Of a DNA stretch of 64,000 nt, positions 26,126 through 34,387 are shown piece by piece; the stretch's first letter is position 1; the number at the start of each line of letters is the position of its first letter. Origin of the DNA: Bin87 sp963666415 (lineage in GTDB: Bacteria > Chloroflexota > Dehalococcoidia > Lucifugimonadales > UBA3495); the NCBI GenBank assembly GCA_963666415.2, contig CAXXPD010000003.1:2170001-2234000 (forward strand), written 5' to 3'. The notes beneath the pieces were generated by a model. That model had not been told where the DNA came from, searched no databases, and saw only the letters and a list, made by a program, of their open reading frames with translations. A program made the position numbers and the translations under genes.

Positions 26126-27490
26126 AGTAGAGTCCCAGGAAGTGGTGTAAGAGTTAGGCGGTTGGCAAAACGCTGACCACCGCGTCATCCTTGTGGAATC
26201 ACAACAACCCAACCAAGGAGAACGACGGTGGTCAAGCAAAGAATGGATCTTTTGGAATTATTACGCAAGCGTGGTATGGACGGAGACGTGGACTTTCTGC
26301 GGGAAGCACTGCGGGTCCTGGTGGACGGCATCATGGACGCCGAGGTTTCCGCCCAGATCGGCGCCCAGCACGGCGAACGCAGCCCGGAGCGGGTCACCTA
26401 CCGCAACGGCTACCGCAACCGCACCTGGGACACCCGGGTGGGCACCATGGAGTTGCACATTCCCAAGCTGCGGGAAGGCAGCTACTTCCCCAGCCTGCTG
26501 GAACCGCGGCGGCGCAGCGAGAAAGCCCTGCTGGCCGTCATCCAGCAAGCCTATGTAGAAGGCGTGTCCACTCGGCGGGTGGACGATCTGATCAAGGCCC
26601 TGGGTTGCGACGGCATCTCCAGCAGCCAGGTGTCGCGCATCTGCGAGCAACTGGACGAAGTGGTGGAGAGTTTCCTGGGTCGGCCCCTGGACGATGGTCC
26701 CTACCCCTACGTGTGGCTGGACGGCCTGACCCAGAAGGTTCGGGAGGGCGGTCGCATCGTCAACGTCTGCGTGGTGGTGGCGACGGGGGTCAATGCCGAA
26801 GGGCAGCGTGAGATCCTGGGTATGGACGTGGGCGCCAGCGAGGACGGCGCCTTCTGGCTGGCCTTCCTGCGGTCGCTGACCGCTCGGGGCCTCAGCGGGG
26901 TGGAGCTGGTAACCTCCGATGCTCACCAGGGGCTGAAGAACGCCATCGCCGCGGTGTTCACTGGGGCCAGCTGGCAACGCTGCCGCACCCACTTCATGGC
27001 CAACCTGCTCACCCGAGTGCCCAAGCGTGCCCAACCCGGCGTGGCCACCATGGTCCGCACCATCTACCAGCAACTGTCTCCCGCCGAGGTCCACGGCCAA
27101 TTGGACCGAGTGGTGGAACAACTCCGGGAGCCCTTTGCCCAGGTGGCCGAACTGCTGGCGGATGCCGCGCCGGACATCCTGGCCTTCACGGCCTTCCCAG
27201 TGGCCCACTGGCAGAAGCTGTGGTCCAACAACCCGCAGGAACGGCTGAACCGGGAGATAAGGCGCCGGACTGACGTGGTGGGCATCTTCCCCAACCGGCC
27301 GTCGGCGCGGCGCCTGGTGGGCGCGGTGCTGGCCGAGCAACACGACGAATGGGCCGAAGCCCGCCGCTACCTCACCATCCCCAACGCCGCCGGCAACGAG
27401 GCACTGCCGACGCCCAATATGCTGGACGCAGCGGCCTGATCAACATCAAAAGGGATGACGCGCTTTTACACTACTTGACGGGACACTACC
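26126..27490 (+). mobile_element. IS256-family element, copy 1 (inside ISAs1-B)
   Basis: The 1365-bp element starts AGTAGAGTCCC and ends GGGACACTACC. It is flanked by an 8-bp duplication, ACCGATTG, at 26118-26125 and 27491-27498. The duplication falls inside the ISAs1-B transposase codons for QSV. The second copy (48176-49540) has the same length. Confidence 0.93.
26228..27439 (+). CDS. IS256 family (mutator-type) transposase
   Basis: A 403-residue intact transposase. It has the zinc-free N-terminal DNA-binding part (REALRVLVDGIMDAEVSAQI), PERVTYRNGYRNRTWDTRVG, the first Asp in YVWLDGLTQKV, the second in LVTSDAHQGLKNAI, and the Glu in NREIRRRTDVVGIFPN. The start is a GTG here (26228) with AAGGAG upstream; the second copy has an extra ATG directly before that codon. 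Six amino-acid differences from copy 2 are visible. It could supply transposase for both copies. Confidence 0.95.
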   Translation: MVKQRMDLLELLRKRGMDGDVDFLREALRVLVDGIMDAEVSAQIGAQHGERSPERVTYRNGYRNRTWDTRVGTMELHIPKLREGSYFPSLLEPRRRSEKALLAVIQQAYVEGVSTRRVDDLIKALGCDGISSSQVSRICEQLDEVVESFLGRPLDDGPYPYVWLDGLTQKVREGGRIVNVCVVVATGVNAEGQREILGMDVGASEDGAFWLAFLRSLTARGLSGVELVTSDAHQGLKNAIAAVFTGASWQRCRTHFMANLLTRVPKRAQPGVATMVRTIYQQLSPAEVHGQLDRVVEQLREPFAQVAELLADAAPDILAFTAFPVAHWQKLWSNNPQERLNREIRRRTDVVGIFPNRPSARRLVGAVLAEQHDEWAEARRYLTIPNAAGNEALPTPNMLDAAA

Positions 27491-27792
27491 ACCGATTGCA
27501 CCCAGTTCATGAAACAGGCGCCGAACTGGTCGGGGTCCAGCCGGCTGAACACCCGCCCAAAGGTATCGTGGGATGGAATGCCGTGGGGCAGCCGTAAGAA
27601 CCGGCTCAACCACTCTAGGCGGGCATTGCCGAACTCCTCGATCTCCACCCAGTTGTCGGCGCCGCAGATCACCCCGCAGATGGTGATGACGATGATGTCC
27701 AGCAACTCGTGGCGCTTGGCCCGCTCCGCCCGTGGATCCACCAGTCCGGCAAAGTGTTCTACCACCCAGCCCCTTTCACGCCCACCTGCCAT
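27491..27792 (-). pseudogene. ISAs1-B transposase, N-terminal fragment
   Basis: The 5' part of the interrupted transposase runs from the ATG at 27792 (after AGG-rich leader) through HFAGLVDPRAERAKRHELLD, TICGVICGADNWVEIEEFG and LPHGIPSHDTFGRVFSRL to FMNWVQSV. There it meets the IS256 end. The sense continues on the far side of the IS256 at 26125. Confidence 0.93.
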
Positions 27793-27892
27793 CTGCCACC
27801 CCCCGCATCCGAATGACCCTCACTTTAGCCTACTTCTAATATTTAGCCCAATATGCGATTGCCCTGGATGCCGAGCACTCGTGGGTGAAATT

Positions 27893-27912
27893 TAGTACAA
27901 TTATATGTACTA
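27893..27912. promoter_or_regulatory. Perfect 7-bp dyad over the start region of the next gene
   Basis: TAGTACA and TGTACTA form a perfect dyad around a 6-base AT spacer. It covers the ATG at 27905. It could be an operator, in which case translation may begin further down (TTG at 27957 fits the family N-terminus). No convincing -35 is seen. Confidence 0.4.
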
Positions 27913-28621
27913 TTTCATATTAACTGTCGCTCAATATTTGGTAGGTTTTTCCCCTTTGCCGACTATCGCTATCACCGCCGCCGACCGCAACGGCAGTAAC
28001 CCCCACCACTGTATCCGTGCGGTAGAATCCGCCGGCGGGCAGGTTCGTATCGTTACGCCCGATGCAGCCGCACCAGACGCGTTGGCGGGAGTAGGCGGGT
28101 TGCTGATCGCTGACGATGGAAGCCATGCCAACGGCGGCCAGGCCGACGCTACCGCGTGGGGCGTGCCATTGCTGCTGGCGGCGTTGGCCGTCGATATGCC
28201 GGTGCTAGCTACTGGAAGCGGTATGCACCTGCTCAACGCCGGTTTCGGCGGCGATCGGGCATCAACAATAGACAGGCACTATCCAGCTGACCAATCGGAA
28301 TTGCTGCGACACCAGATTTACCTGTCGCCCGGTTCCAAGGTTGCTGCCATCATCGGCAGCGCCGGAATGTTCCGCGTCAATAGCCGGCATAGCCTGGGCT
28401 TGCGCGAGCCGCAGCGGGCAATACGTCTGATGTCCATCGCCTACCAGTTGGATGACGGCGTGATCGAAGGACTGGAAAGCAAGGAACACAGTTGGGTGAT
28501 CGGGGTTCAGTTCCTGCCGGAACGAGCCGACGAATTGCCCGCCAGCTTCAACAATTTGTTTCTCGGCCTCGTTGAACGGGCCGATGAGTTTGCCGGTAAT
28601 TCACTATCGACCAGCGCGTGA
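27905..28621 (+). CDS. PuuD/peptidase C26-like glutamine amidotransferase fold, catalytic residues lost
   Basis: The fold is the class I glutamine amidotransferase/gamma-glutamyl hydrolase type. Recognisable family positions are GLLIADDGSHANGG, PVLATGSGMHLLNAGFGG, VNSRHSLGL, DGVIEGLE and GVQFLPERADEL. In active enzymes the nucleophile sits in a motif like AICRG; here it is ATGSG, so Cys is replaced by Gly. The catalytic His of QWHPE is Leu (QFLPE); the Glu remains. It therefore should not hydrolyse glutamine or gamma-glutamyl bonds and may bind a ligand or partner. The ATG at 27905 or a TTG at 27957 may be the start. It lies 78 bases before gyrA, on the same strand. Confidence 0.75.
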   Translation: MYYFILTVAQYLVGFSPLPTIAITAADRNGSNPHHCIRAVESAGGQVRIVTPDAAAPDALAGVGGLLIADDGSHANGGQADATAWGVPLLLAALAVDMPVLATGSGMHLLNAGFGGDRASTIDRHYPADQSELLRHQIYLSPGSKVAAIIGSAGMFRVNSRHSLGLREPQRAIRLMSIAYQLDDGVIEGLESKEHSWVIGVQFLPERADELPASFNNLFLGLVERADEFAGNSLSTSA

Positions 28622-28699
28622 ACGCGCCAGCGAAACGTGCTCACGATAGTGCCGGCCAGTAACCGGCTAATCGCCGGATAATCAGAGGAGACCACCACG

Positions 28700-31522
28700 A
28701 TGACTACTCCCCCACCACTTGGCCACGGCGGCCAATTTACCGACATCGCCATCGAAGACGAGATGCGCACGTCGTATCTCTCTTACGCCATGAGCGTGAT
28801 CGTCTCCCGGGCGCTGCCTGATGTGCGCGACGGGTTGAAGCCGGTGCAGCGGCGCATCCTTTACGCCATGCACGACATGGGCATCCGCCCCGGCAGCCAG
28901 TACCGCAAGAGCGCGCGCATCGTGGGCGAGGTGCTGGGCAAGTTCCACCCCCACGGTGACAGCTCGGTGTACGACGCATTGGTGCGCATGGCGCAACCCT
29001 TCTCCATGCGCTCACCATTGATTGACGGTCAGGGCAACTTTGGCAGCATCGACGGCGACCCGCCGGCGGCCATGCGCTACACCGAGGCGCGGTTGGCGGC
29101 CATCGCCGATGAGATGCTGGCCGACATCGACCAGCAAACCGTTAACACCAGGGATAACTTTGATGACTCCCTCAAAGAACCTACCGTGCTGCCGGCGCGT
29201 TTGCCGAACCTGCTGCTCAACGGATCGTCGGGCATTGCCGTGGGCATGGCGACCAATATGCCACCCCATAACCTGGGCGAAATTTGTGACGCCGTCTGCT
29301 ATGTAATCGACAACCCGGCCTGCGACGTCGACCAACTGATGAACATCGTGCCGGGCCCCGACTTTCCCACGGCAGCGCGGGTTCGCGGTGTAGCCGGCAT
29401 CCGGGACATGTACGCCACCGGACGCGGGCGCATCATCATGGAGGCGGTAACCGAGATTGAGGAAACCCGCCAGAACCGGCAGCGCATCGTCGTCAGCGAG
29501 TTGCCCTACCAAGTCAACAAGGCCAACCTCGTCGAGAAAATTGCCAACCTGGCACGCGACAAGACCCTGGTGGGCATTACCGAAATCCGCGACGAATCAG
29601 ACCGCCGGGGCATCCGCGTGGTGATTGAGCTGAGCCGCAACGCTCAGGCCACGGTAATCCTGAACAACCTCTACAAGCGGACGGCGCTGCGCTCGTCGTT
29701 CAACGCCATCATGCTGGCGCTGGTGGACGGGCAACCGCAGGAGTTGTCCCTCAAAGACCTCATTACCCACTTCATCACGCACCGGGAAGACGTCATCCGG
29801 CGGCGTACCGAGTACCAACTGGACCGCGCCCGCGACCGCGCCCACATCGTCGAAGGCTTGCTGAAAGCCCTGGACGCAATCGACGCCATCATTCAGACCA
29901 TCCGCAACAGCCAGGACGTGGAAACCGCGCGCAACAATCTGGTGCAGGAATTCGACCTCACCGAGATTCAGGCGCAGGCCATCCTGGATATGCAGCTGCG
30001 ACGGCTCGCCGCCCTGGAACGCCAGCGGCTGGACGAGGAATACAACGACCTGCTGAACACCATCAGCCAGCTCGAAGACCTGCTGCAAAACCCGCAGAAA
30101 ATTCGCGCCGAGATCAAGCGGGAAACCCGCGAACTCAAGCGCAAACACGCCAACGCCCGGCGCACCGAACTCTATGCCGCGGAACTGCAGGAGCAATCCA
30201 TTGAGCAGTTCATCACCCAGGAAGACGTCGTGGTTACGCTGAGTCAGCGCGGCTATATCAAGCGCGTTCCCATCAGTACCTACCGCAACCAGCGGCGGGG
30301 CGGCAAGGGTGTACGCGGAGCCAACAACCGCGATGACGACGTGCTGATGCAGCTTGAGGTGGTGAGTACCCACGACCAGCTGTTGTTCTTTACGAACAAG
30401 GGGCGTGTGTACCCACTTGACGTCTACGAAACGCCCAACGACGCCAGCCGAACCGGCCGGGGCGTGCTCTTGGTGAACCTGGTGAACCTGGGTCCGGGTG
30501 AGCAGGTACAAACGATGCTGCCAGCCCGCCGCGGTGAGTATAGCCATCTGTACGTGTTTGCCACTCGCCACGGCAGGGTCAACGCGCTGCGCCCGGGCCA
30601 GCTGCAGAACCTGCGGCGGTCCGGCCTGCTGGCAATGAAAATTCAGGACGGAGACGAACTGGTCGGCGTCAAGCCGGCTGCCGAGAGTGCGTCAATTGTG
30701 ATGGTTACCGACCAGGGCCAGGCTCTGATGTGCCCGGTCACCGATATTCCGCAGCGCAACCGCAACGCCAGCGGGGTCAGGGGCATTCGCCTCAACACGC
30801 GGGACCGAGTGGTCGCCCTGGACGTGGTGCGCTCGCCAGAGGAATTCCTGCTGGTGGCCAGCGAAAAGGGTTTGGGCAAGGCAACACCCATCTCCAAGTA
30901 CCCTGAGCACCACCGCGGCGGACAGGGCGTGAAGACCTTCCGGGTTGACGACTCCACCGGCCCGGTGGTGGACGCCAAGATAGTTAGCCCCGAAGCCATG
31001 GCCGGTGAAGAAGATCACGAGGTGTTCATCATCTCAGCCCGCGGCCAAGTGGTGCGTATCGACCTGGCGGCGGTCAAGGTGGTTAATACTCGCCAAACCA
31101 AGGGTGTCATCATCTGGCGTGAGCGGGGCGGCGACGACAGTGTGGTTTCCATCGCCTGCTTCCGCGCTAACGACTATAGTCAGGGAGACCCCACGCGGCA
31201 AAACGGCAACGCCGGTTCCGTGCTGGAGCAGGCCGAGGAAATCGCAGCCGAAGCCTACAACCTGTACGACGCCGACAACCCTGAAAACATCGTTGCGGAA
31301 GGCGCCGACACAGAACTCATCGAAGACGAAAATATCGACAACGAAGCTGTCGATGATGACGAAATCGACGATGTCGACTCTGACGGCGAACACGGACTGA
31401 ACGGCGCGACCAACGGTCAGCAGCCGCTCTTCCCGTTGGCTACCGACGAGGACGATGAGATTACGGACGATGAAGGCGACAGCGAGGATGTCGACGAAGC
31501 CGACGACGATGACGACGAGTAG
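28700..31522 (+). CDS. gyrA: DNA gyrase subunit A
   Basis: GyrA cleaves and rejoins DNA in the gyrase heterotetramer that introduces negative supercoils. The N-terminus has EDEMRTSYLSYAMSVIVSRA; the active-site Tyr is residue 127 in AAMRYTEARL. The quinolone region reads GDSSVYDALVRMAQ, with the susceptible-type Ser88 and Asp92. The C-terminal beta-pinwheel carries the GyrA box (QRRGGKGVRG) and several related repeats. At 940 residues it is longer than typical (about 820-880). The excess is a strongly acidic tail (from ~residue 840), ending in a run of Asp and Glu. The start has GGAG in GAGGAGACC upstream. No gyrB is nearby. Confidence 0.97.
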   Translation: MTTPPPLGHGGQFTDIAIEDEMRTSYLSYAMSVIVSRALPDVRDGLKPVQRRILYAMHDMGIRPGSQYRKSARIVGEVLGKFHPHGDSSVYDALVRMAQPFSMRSPLIDGQGNFGSIDGDPPAAMRYTEARLAAIADEMLADIDQQTVNTRDNFDDSLKEPTVLPARLPNLLLNGSSGIAVGMATNMPPHNLGEICDAVCYVIDNPACDVDQLMNIVPGPDFPTAARVRGVAGIRDMYATGRGRIIMEAVTEIEETRQNRQRIVVSELPYQVNKANLVEKIANLARDKTLVGITEIRDESDRRGIRVVIELSRNAQATVILNNLYKRTALRSSFNAIMLALVDGQPQELSLKDLITHFITHREDVIRRRTEYQLDRARDRAHIVEGLLKALDAIDAIIQTIRNSQDVETARNNLVQEFDLTEIQAQAILDMQLRRLAALERQRLDEEYNDLLNTISQLEDLLQNPQKIRAEIKRETRELKRKHANARRTELYAAELQEQSIEQFITQEDVVVTLSQRGYIKRVPISTYRNQRRGGKGVRGANNRDDDVLMQLEVVSTHDQLLFFTNKGRVYPLDVYETPNDASRTGRGVLLVNLVNLGPGEQVQTMLPARRGEYSHLYVFATRHGRVNALRPGQLQNLRRSGLLAMKIQDGDELVGVKPAAESASIVMVTDQGQALMCPVTDIPQRNRNASGVRGIRLNTRDRVVALDVVRSPEEFLLVASEKGLGKATPISKYPEHHRGGQGVKTFRVDDSTGPVVDAKIVSPEAMAGEEDHEVFIISARGQVVRIDLAAVKVVNTRQTKGVIIWRERGGDDSVVSIACFRANDYSQGDPTRQNGNAGSVLEQAEEIAAEAYNLYDADNPENIVAEGADTELIEDENIDNEAVDDDEIDDVDSDGEHGLNGATNGQQPLFPLATDEDDEITDDEGDSEDVDEADDDDDE

Positions 31523-31679
31523 GGTTTGAGATGCGTGGGGGTTTCGCCCTCACCCCTGCGCTCTCCCAGTCGTCGGGCAGCCGGAAATCGCCGAGGACCG
31601 AGATGACCGTTAGGGTGATTTTATTGTCAGGATGGATTGTCAGGCAGGATGGATTGTCGGGATGGAAGGATAGCGCGCA

Positions 31680-32360
31680 ATGCAGCTGGTGATGGTGCAT
31701 GGCTCTGGCCAGAACGAGCTTACCTACTACTATCAGAAGGCCCGGTTTCCCGACTGCGATGCCGTAAATCTGCCCGGCCACCCGGAGGGGCAACCGAGCG
31801 ACAGCATCGGAGGTTACGTCGACTGGTTGCGGGAGTACGCGCGGGAGCGGAAGTATGCGCCGTTTGTACTGTTCGGCCATTCCATGGGCGGGGCGATTGC
31901 CCTGGACTACGCCCTGCGGTTTCCTGAAGACCTGGCCGGGCTGGTGCTCATCGGCACCGGCGGGCGGCTGCGGGTCCACCCCGACTACCTGAACCGTTGC
32001 CTGGATGATGCTCAATGGCGGTCGGAAGCCCCGGCTTACTACGAAGCAATCAACCGGGAGCTGGCGCCTCAATTGGCGGCCCGGGCGCTGCAATCCGGCC
32101 CGATGGTTGAACACAACGACCTGTCGGCCTGCGACAAGTTCGACGTGATGGAGCGGTTGAAAGAGATTACCCTGCCATCGCTGGTGGTTGTGGGCAAGGA
32201 CGACGTAATGACGCCGGTGCGCTACGCCGATTTTCTGGGGCGCGAATTGCAGGATGCCGAAGTGGTGGTGGTGCCCAACTCGGGCCACTTCGTTACGCTG
32301 GAGCAGCCCGAAGCGGTGAACGAGGCAGTAGCCCGATTTCTGGCCCGGCTAGGGACGTAG
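31680..32360 (+). CDS. Alpha/beta hydrolase
   Basis: A 226-residue compact alpha/beta hydrolase. It shows an N-terminal oxyanion motif MVHGSGQNE, the nucleophile Ser in LFGHSMGGAIALDYA, the acid Asp in VVVGKDDVMTPV, and His in VVVPNSGHFVTLEQPE. The lid region is short. The substrate cannot be inferred. A short direct repeat of CAGGATGGATTGTC lies just upstream (31628-31660). No operon partner is evident; the next gene is convergent. Confidence 0.88.
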   Translation: MQLVMVHGSGQNELTYYYQKARFPDCDAVNLPGHPEGQPSDSIGGYVDWLREYARERKYAPFVLFGHSMGGAIALDYALRFPEDLAGLVLIGTGGRLRVHPDYLNRCLDDAQWRSEAPAYYEAINRELAPQLAARALQSGPMVEHNDLSACDKFDVMERLKEITLPSLVVVGKDDVMTPVRYADFLGRELQDAEVVVVPNSGHFVTLEQPEAVNEAVARFLARLGT

Positions 32361-32418
32361 CTCTCCCAACGACATGGTCGGCGCGCGGTGATCACCGCAA
32401 ACGCGACGCCAATCCCGG

Positions 32419-32907
32419 TTATTCCTGACCGGGGTGATACCAGTGGCTGTCGTAGAACATTAGCGGGTTGGCGTTCTGGTCGCTTTGCACCATCTCTTTG
32501 ACTTCGCCCACATAGATGGTGTGGTCGCCGTAAACATGAGAGCCGATGATGTCGCAGTTGAAGAACACCATTGAGCCATCCAGAGCGGGTACGCCGTGGG
32601 CGCCAGCGCTGTAGGAATAGTCCGGGTTTCCTTCGCGGCGGGCCGGCGGGCGGGCGAAATAACGCCCCAACTCTTCCTGTTCCTCGCGCAGCACGTTCAC
32701 GCCAATCCGTAATTGCTGTTCCACGTACCCATAGGTGATAGTGCTGTGGGCCACGCACACGAGCAGCGTCGGCGGTTCCAGACACACCGAGGTGAAGGCG
32801 TTGGCGGTCATGGCGTGAGGAAAACCCTGAGAATCCAGCGTAGTAATTACAGTAACGCCGGTTGCAAATTTGGACATCGCGGTGCGAAATATAACTGAAT
32901 CAACCAC
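32419..32907 (-). CDS. Flavin reductase family protein (HpaC-like)
   Basis: A 162-residue flavin reductase domain protein, which reduces free FMN or FAD with NAD(P)H for partner monooxygenases, or binds flavin itself. Family features are FATGVTVITTLDSQG, HAMTANAFTSVCLEPP, LLVCVAHST, and GVNVLREEQEELGRYF. The start is GTG at 32907 with AGGAG ten bases upstream. No partner monooxygenase is adjacent; the luciferase-like enzyme at 54481 is a distant candidate. Confidence 0.88.
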   Translation of the reverse strand: MVDSVIFRTAMSKFATGVTVITTLDSQGFPHAMTANAFTSVCLEPPTLLVCVAHSTITYGYVEQQLRIGVNVLREEQEELGRYFARPPARREGNPDYSYSAGAHGVPALDGSMVFFNCDIIGSHVYGDHTIYVGEVKEMVQSDQNANPLMFYDSHWYHPGQE

Positions 32908-32980
32908 GGCGAGATCACTCCTCTGACAGTTTCCGGATGATTATACCCGGCTAGTATCACTAATGCCAGACGCCGACTTA

Positions 32981-34111
32981 TCAGTAACTGTTCACGTTTG
33001 AGGGGACGAGTCGGCTTGCAAAGCAAATTCCGTGCTTGGCTGCCCCTCTGTGAGAGGCCTGATGGCCCGTAGATCCCCACAAGTCTGAACAGTTACACTT
33101 ATCACGCTTCGCTGAATCTGCCGACGCAGTCGTGTGCGCTGGCCAGGGTAGGAAGGCGTCACCTATTTGTTGCGTCGGCAACTGGCGGGCGAGGGCAGCG
33201 TCCAGTTTCAGCGCCATCCCGTCTGGGATGTGTCCGTTGAAGCGGTCCGGATGAGTTAGCTGGGCCACGGCTTCCAGGCCATCAACAACCCGTGGGCCCG
33301 GTCTGCTGAGGGTGCTATGGTCAATCAGATAGACCTCTCCGGAGCAGACCGCCGGCAGCTCATCCCAACCTGGCTGGGCGGCGAGCCAGGGTATCTCGCG
33401 CCGGCCGCGGGCCAGGTCGGAAGAGCATAAATCTACAAAGAGTTTCTCCGGAGCGGCGGCAACGACTTCACTCCATTCGATTCGTTCAGCCGGACAACCC
33501 GGTATGAAGCGTTCCGGCAACCGTCCGCCAGCGGTCAGCATCAGGTCGGTTACCCAGTGGCCGCCGATTACCAGCGGGTTTACACCTTCCAGCGAGAACA
33601 CCGTTGGCTGGTGCGCGACATTGCTGATTGCGGCGGTAACGGCGTCAATGCGAGCGCGGAGTCCCGACACAAGCTCGGCGGCGCGTATTGGCATCTGGCA
33701 GGCTTGGCCGACCTCCAGGAAACTGTCGAGTATCTCATCCAGCGTGCAGGGATTGAGGTTGAGCACCCGCGGCGGCACCGGGATGGGTTCTACTGCGCGG
33801 CGGACGGTACCCGCGTCCACCTCGCAGAAGTAGCACAAATCCTGGGTGAGTACGACCTCCGGAGCAGCATTACGGAGCCAATCCACGTCCAGGTCGTAGG
33901 GGCTTTCGCCGGCTGCCAGGATGCGGTGCATCTCCGCCTCCACTTCCTCGCTGGACATCGTGGACGGGTCAATGCGGCTGCGACACACCACCCGCTTGTC
34001 CAGGGCCGCCGGTGGGTAATCGCAGAGGTCTGTAACCCCAATAATCTGATCCCCCAATCCCAGGGCGAAGAGTATTTCGGTACCGCTGGGTAACAGCGAG
34101 CAAATCCGCAC
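32981..34111 (-). CDS. BtuF-like cobalamin/helical-backbone metal-binding protein, C-terminus rewritten by MITE
   Basis: A class III substrate-binding-fold protein of the BtuF type: RICSLLPSGTEILFALGLGD, VVLTQDLCYFCEVD, VFSLEGVNPLVIGGHW, and the long linking helix LRARIDAVTAAI. It has no signal peptide, unlike periplasmic BtuF, so it is probably cytoplasmic or its role differs. The start is GTG at 34111 after GAAGGT. After residue ~338 (SAKRDK) the frame enters the 113-bp MITE and gains 38 foreign residues, ending on a TGA inside the target duplication. Without the insertion it would have ended about 11 residues after that point. No transporter genes are adjacent. Confidence 0.85.
   Translation of the reverse strand: MRICSLLPSGTEILFALGLGDQIIGVTDLCDYPPAALDKRVVCRSRIDPSTMSSEEVEAEMHRILAAGESPYDLDVDWLRNAAPEVVLTQDLCYFCEVDAGTVRRAVEPIPVPPRVLNLNPCTLDEILDSFLEVGQACQMPIRAAELVSGLRARIDAVTAAISNVAHQPTVFSLEGVNPLVIGGHWVTDLMLTAGGRLPERFIPGCPAERIEWSEVVAAAPEKLFVDLCSSDLARGRREIPWLAAQPGWDELPAVCSGEVYLIDHSTLSRPGPRVVDGLEAVAQLTHPDRFNGHIPDGMALKLDAALARQLPTQQIGDAFLPWPAHTTASADSAKRDKCNCSDLWGSTGHQASHRGAAKHGICFASRLVPSNVNSY
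32984..33096. mobile_element. 113-bp MITE with IS66-type ends
   Basis: The element begins GTAACTGTTCA and ends TGAACAGTTAC. It has a perfect 8-bp target duplication, ACTTATCA, at 32976-32983 and 33097-33104. Its right end (CACAAGTCTGAACAGTTAC) nearly matches the IS66 right end at 4910-4929, and AGGGGA follows both left ends. It has no coding capacity for a transposase. It is inserted in the 3' end of the cobalamin-binding-type gene. Confidence 0.88.
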
Positions 34112-34239
34112 TGTGAGTTGACCTTCCTACTGGATTGGGCAATGTGGATTGAGCAATGCCCGGACCGGGCCTCAAGCCATAGCCGGCAACGCTCATCGTA
34201 TCATATACTCTGGTACTGGAGACCCTTGCATAATCGTCG

Positions 34240-34257
34240 TTCCGGCGCAGGCCGGAA
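34240..34257. repeat. REP-like palindrome (TTCCGGC-N4-GCCGGAA)
   Basis: A perfect 7-bp dyad within a longer repeated context (CGTCGTTCCGGCGCAGG through CCATGAGCGC). Related copies occur at 41289-41340, 48088-48122 (degraded), 55800-55817 and 57576-57593. A fragment of the second repeat family (ending CAATGACAGG) follows at 34300-34335. The 276 bases between the two genes hold nothing else. Confidence 0.75.
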
Positions 34258-34387
34258 CCCATGAGCGCACCGTGGGCACGTTTGTGGCGCTTAAGCCAGG
34301 ATTACCAATTCACTTTGCTCCTCCCAATGACAGGTTACGCCAAGGTCTCCACCGGATGATCCAACCGTCAGGTGAAACCAGCCACCA

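Larger units (their letters stand above)
23278..27866 (-). mobile_element. ISAs1-family element, type B, carrying nested IS1182 and IS256
   Basis: The outer ends are perfect 17-bp inverted repeats (CAGGGCAATCGCATATT / AATATGCGATTGCCCTG). They are flanked by a perfect 10-bp duplication, GATGCCGAGC, at 23268-23277 and 27867-27876. Removing the IS1182 (with one CTAG) and the IS256 (with one 8-bp duplication) leaves about 1.33 kb containing one minus-strand transposase. The original gene would have ended KVLAI-stop just inside the left end, as in type A, which ends KVLRS-stop. Both later insertions are in its coding region, so the element is dead. Confidence 0.93.

Noticed and set aside
29597..30571. 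A 324-codon minus-strand frame inside gyrA
   Set aside because: It is fully antisense to gyrA, which has unambiguous motifs.
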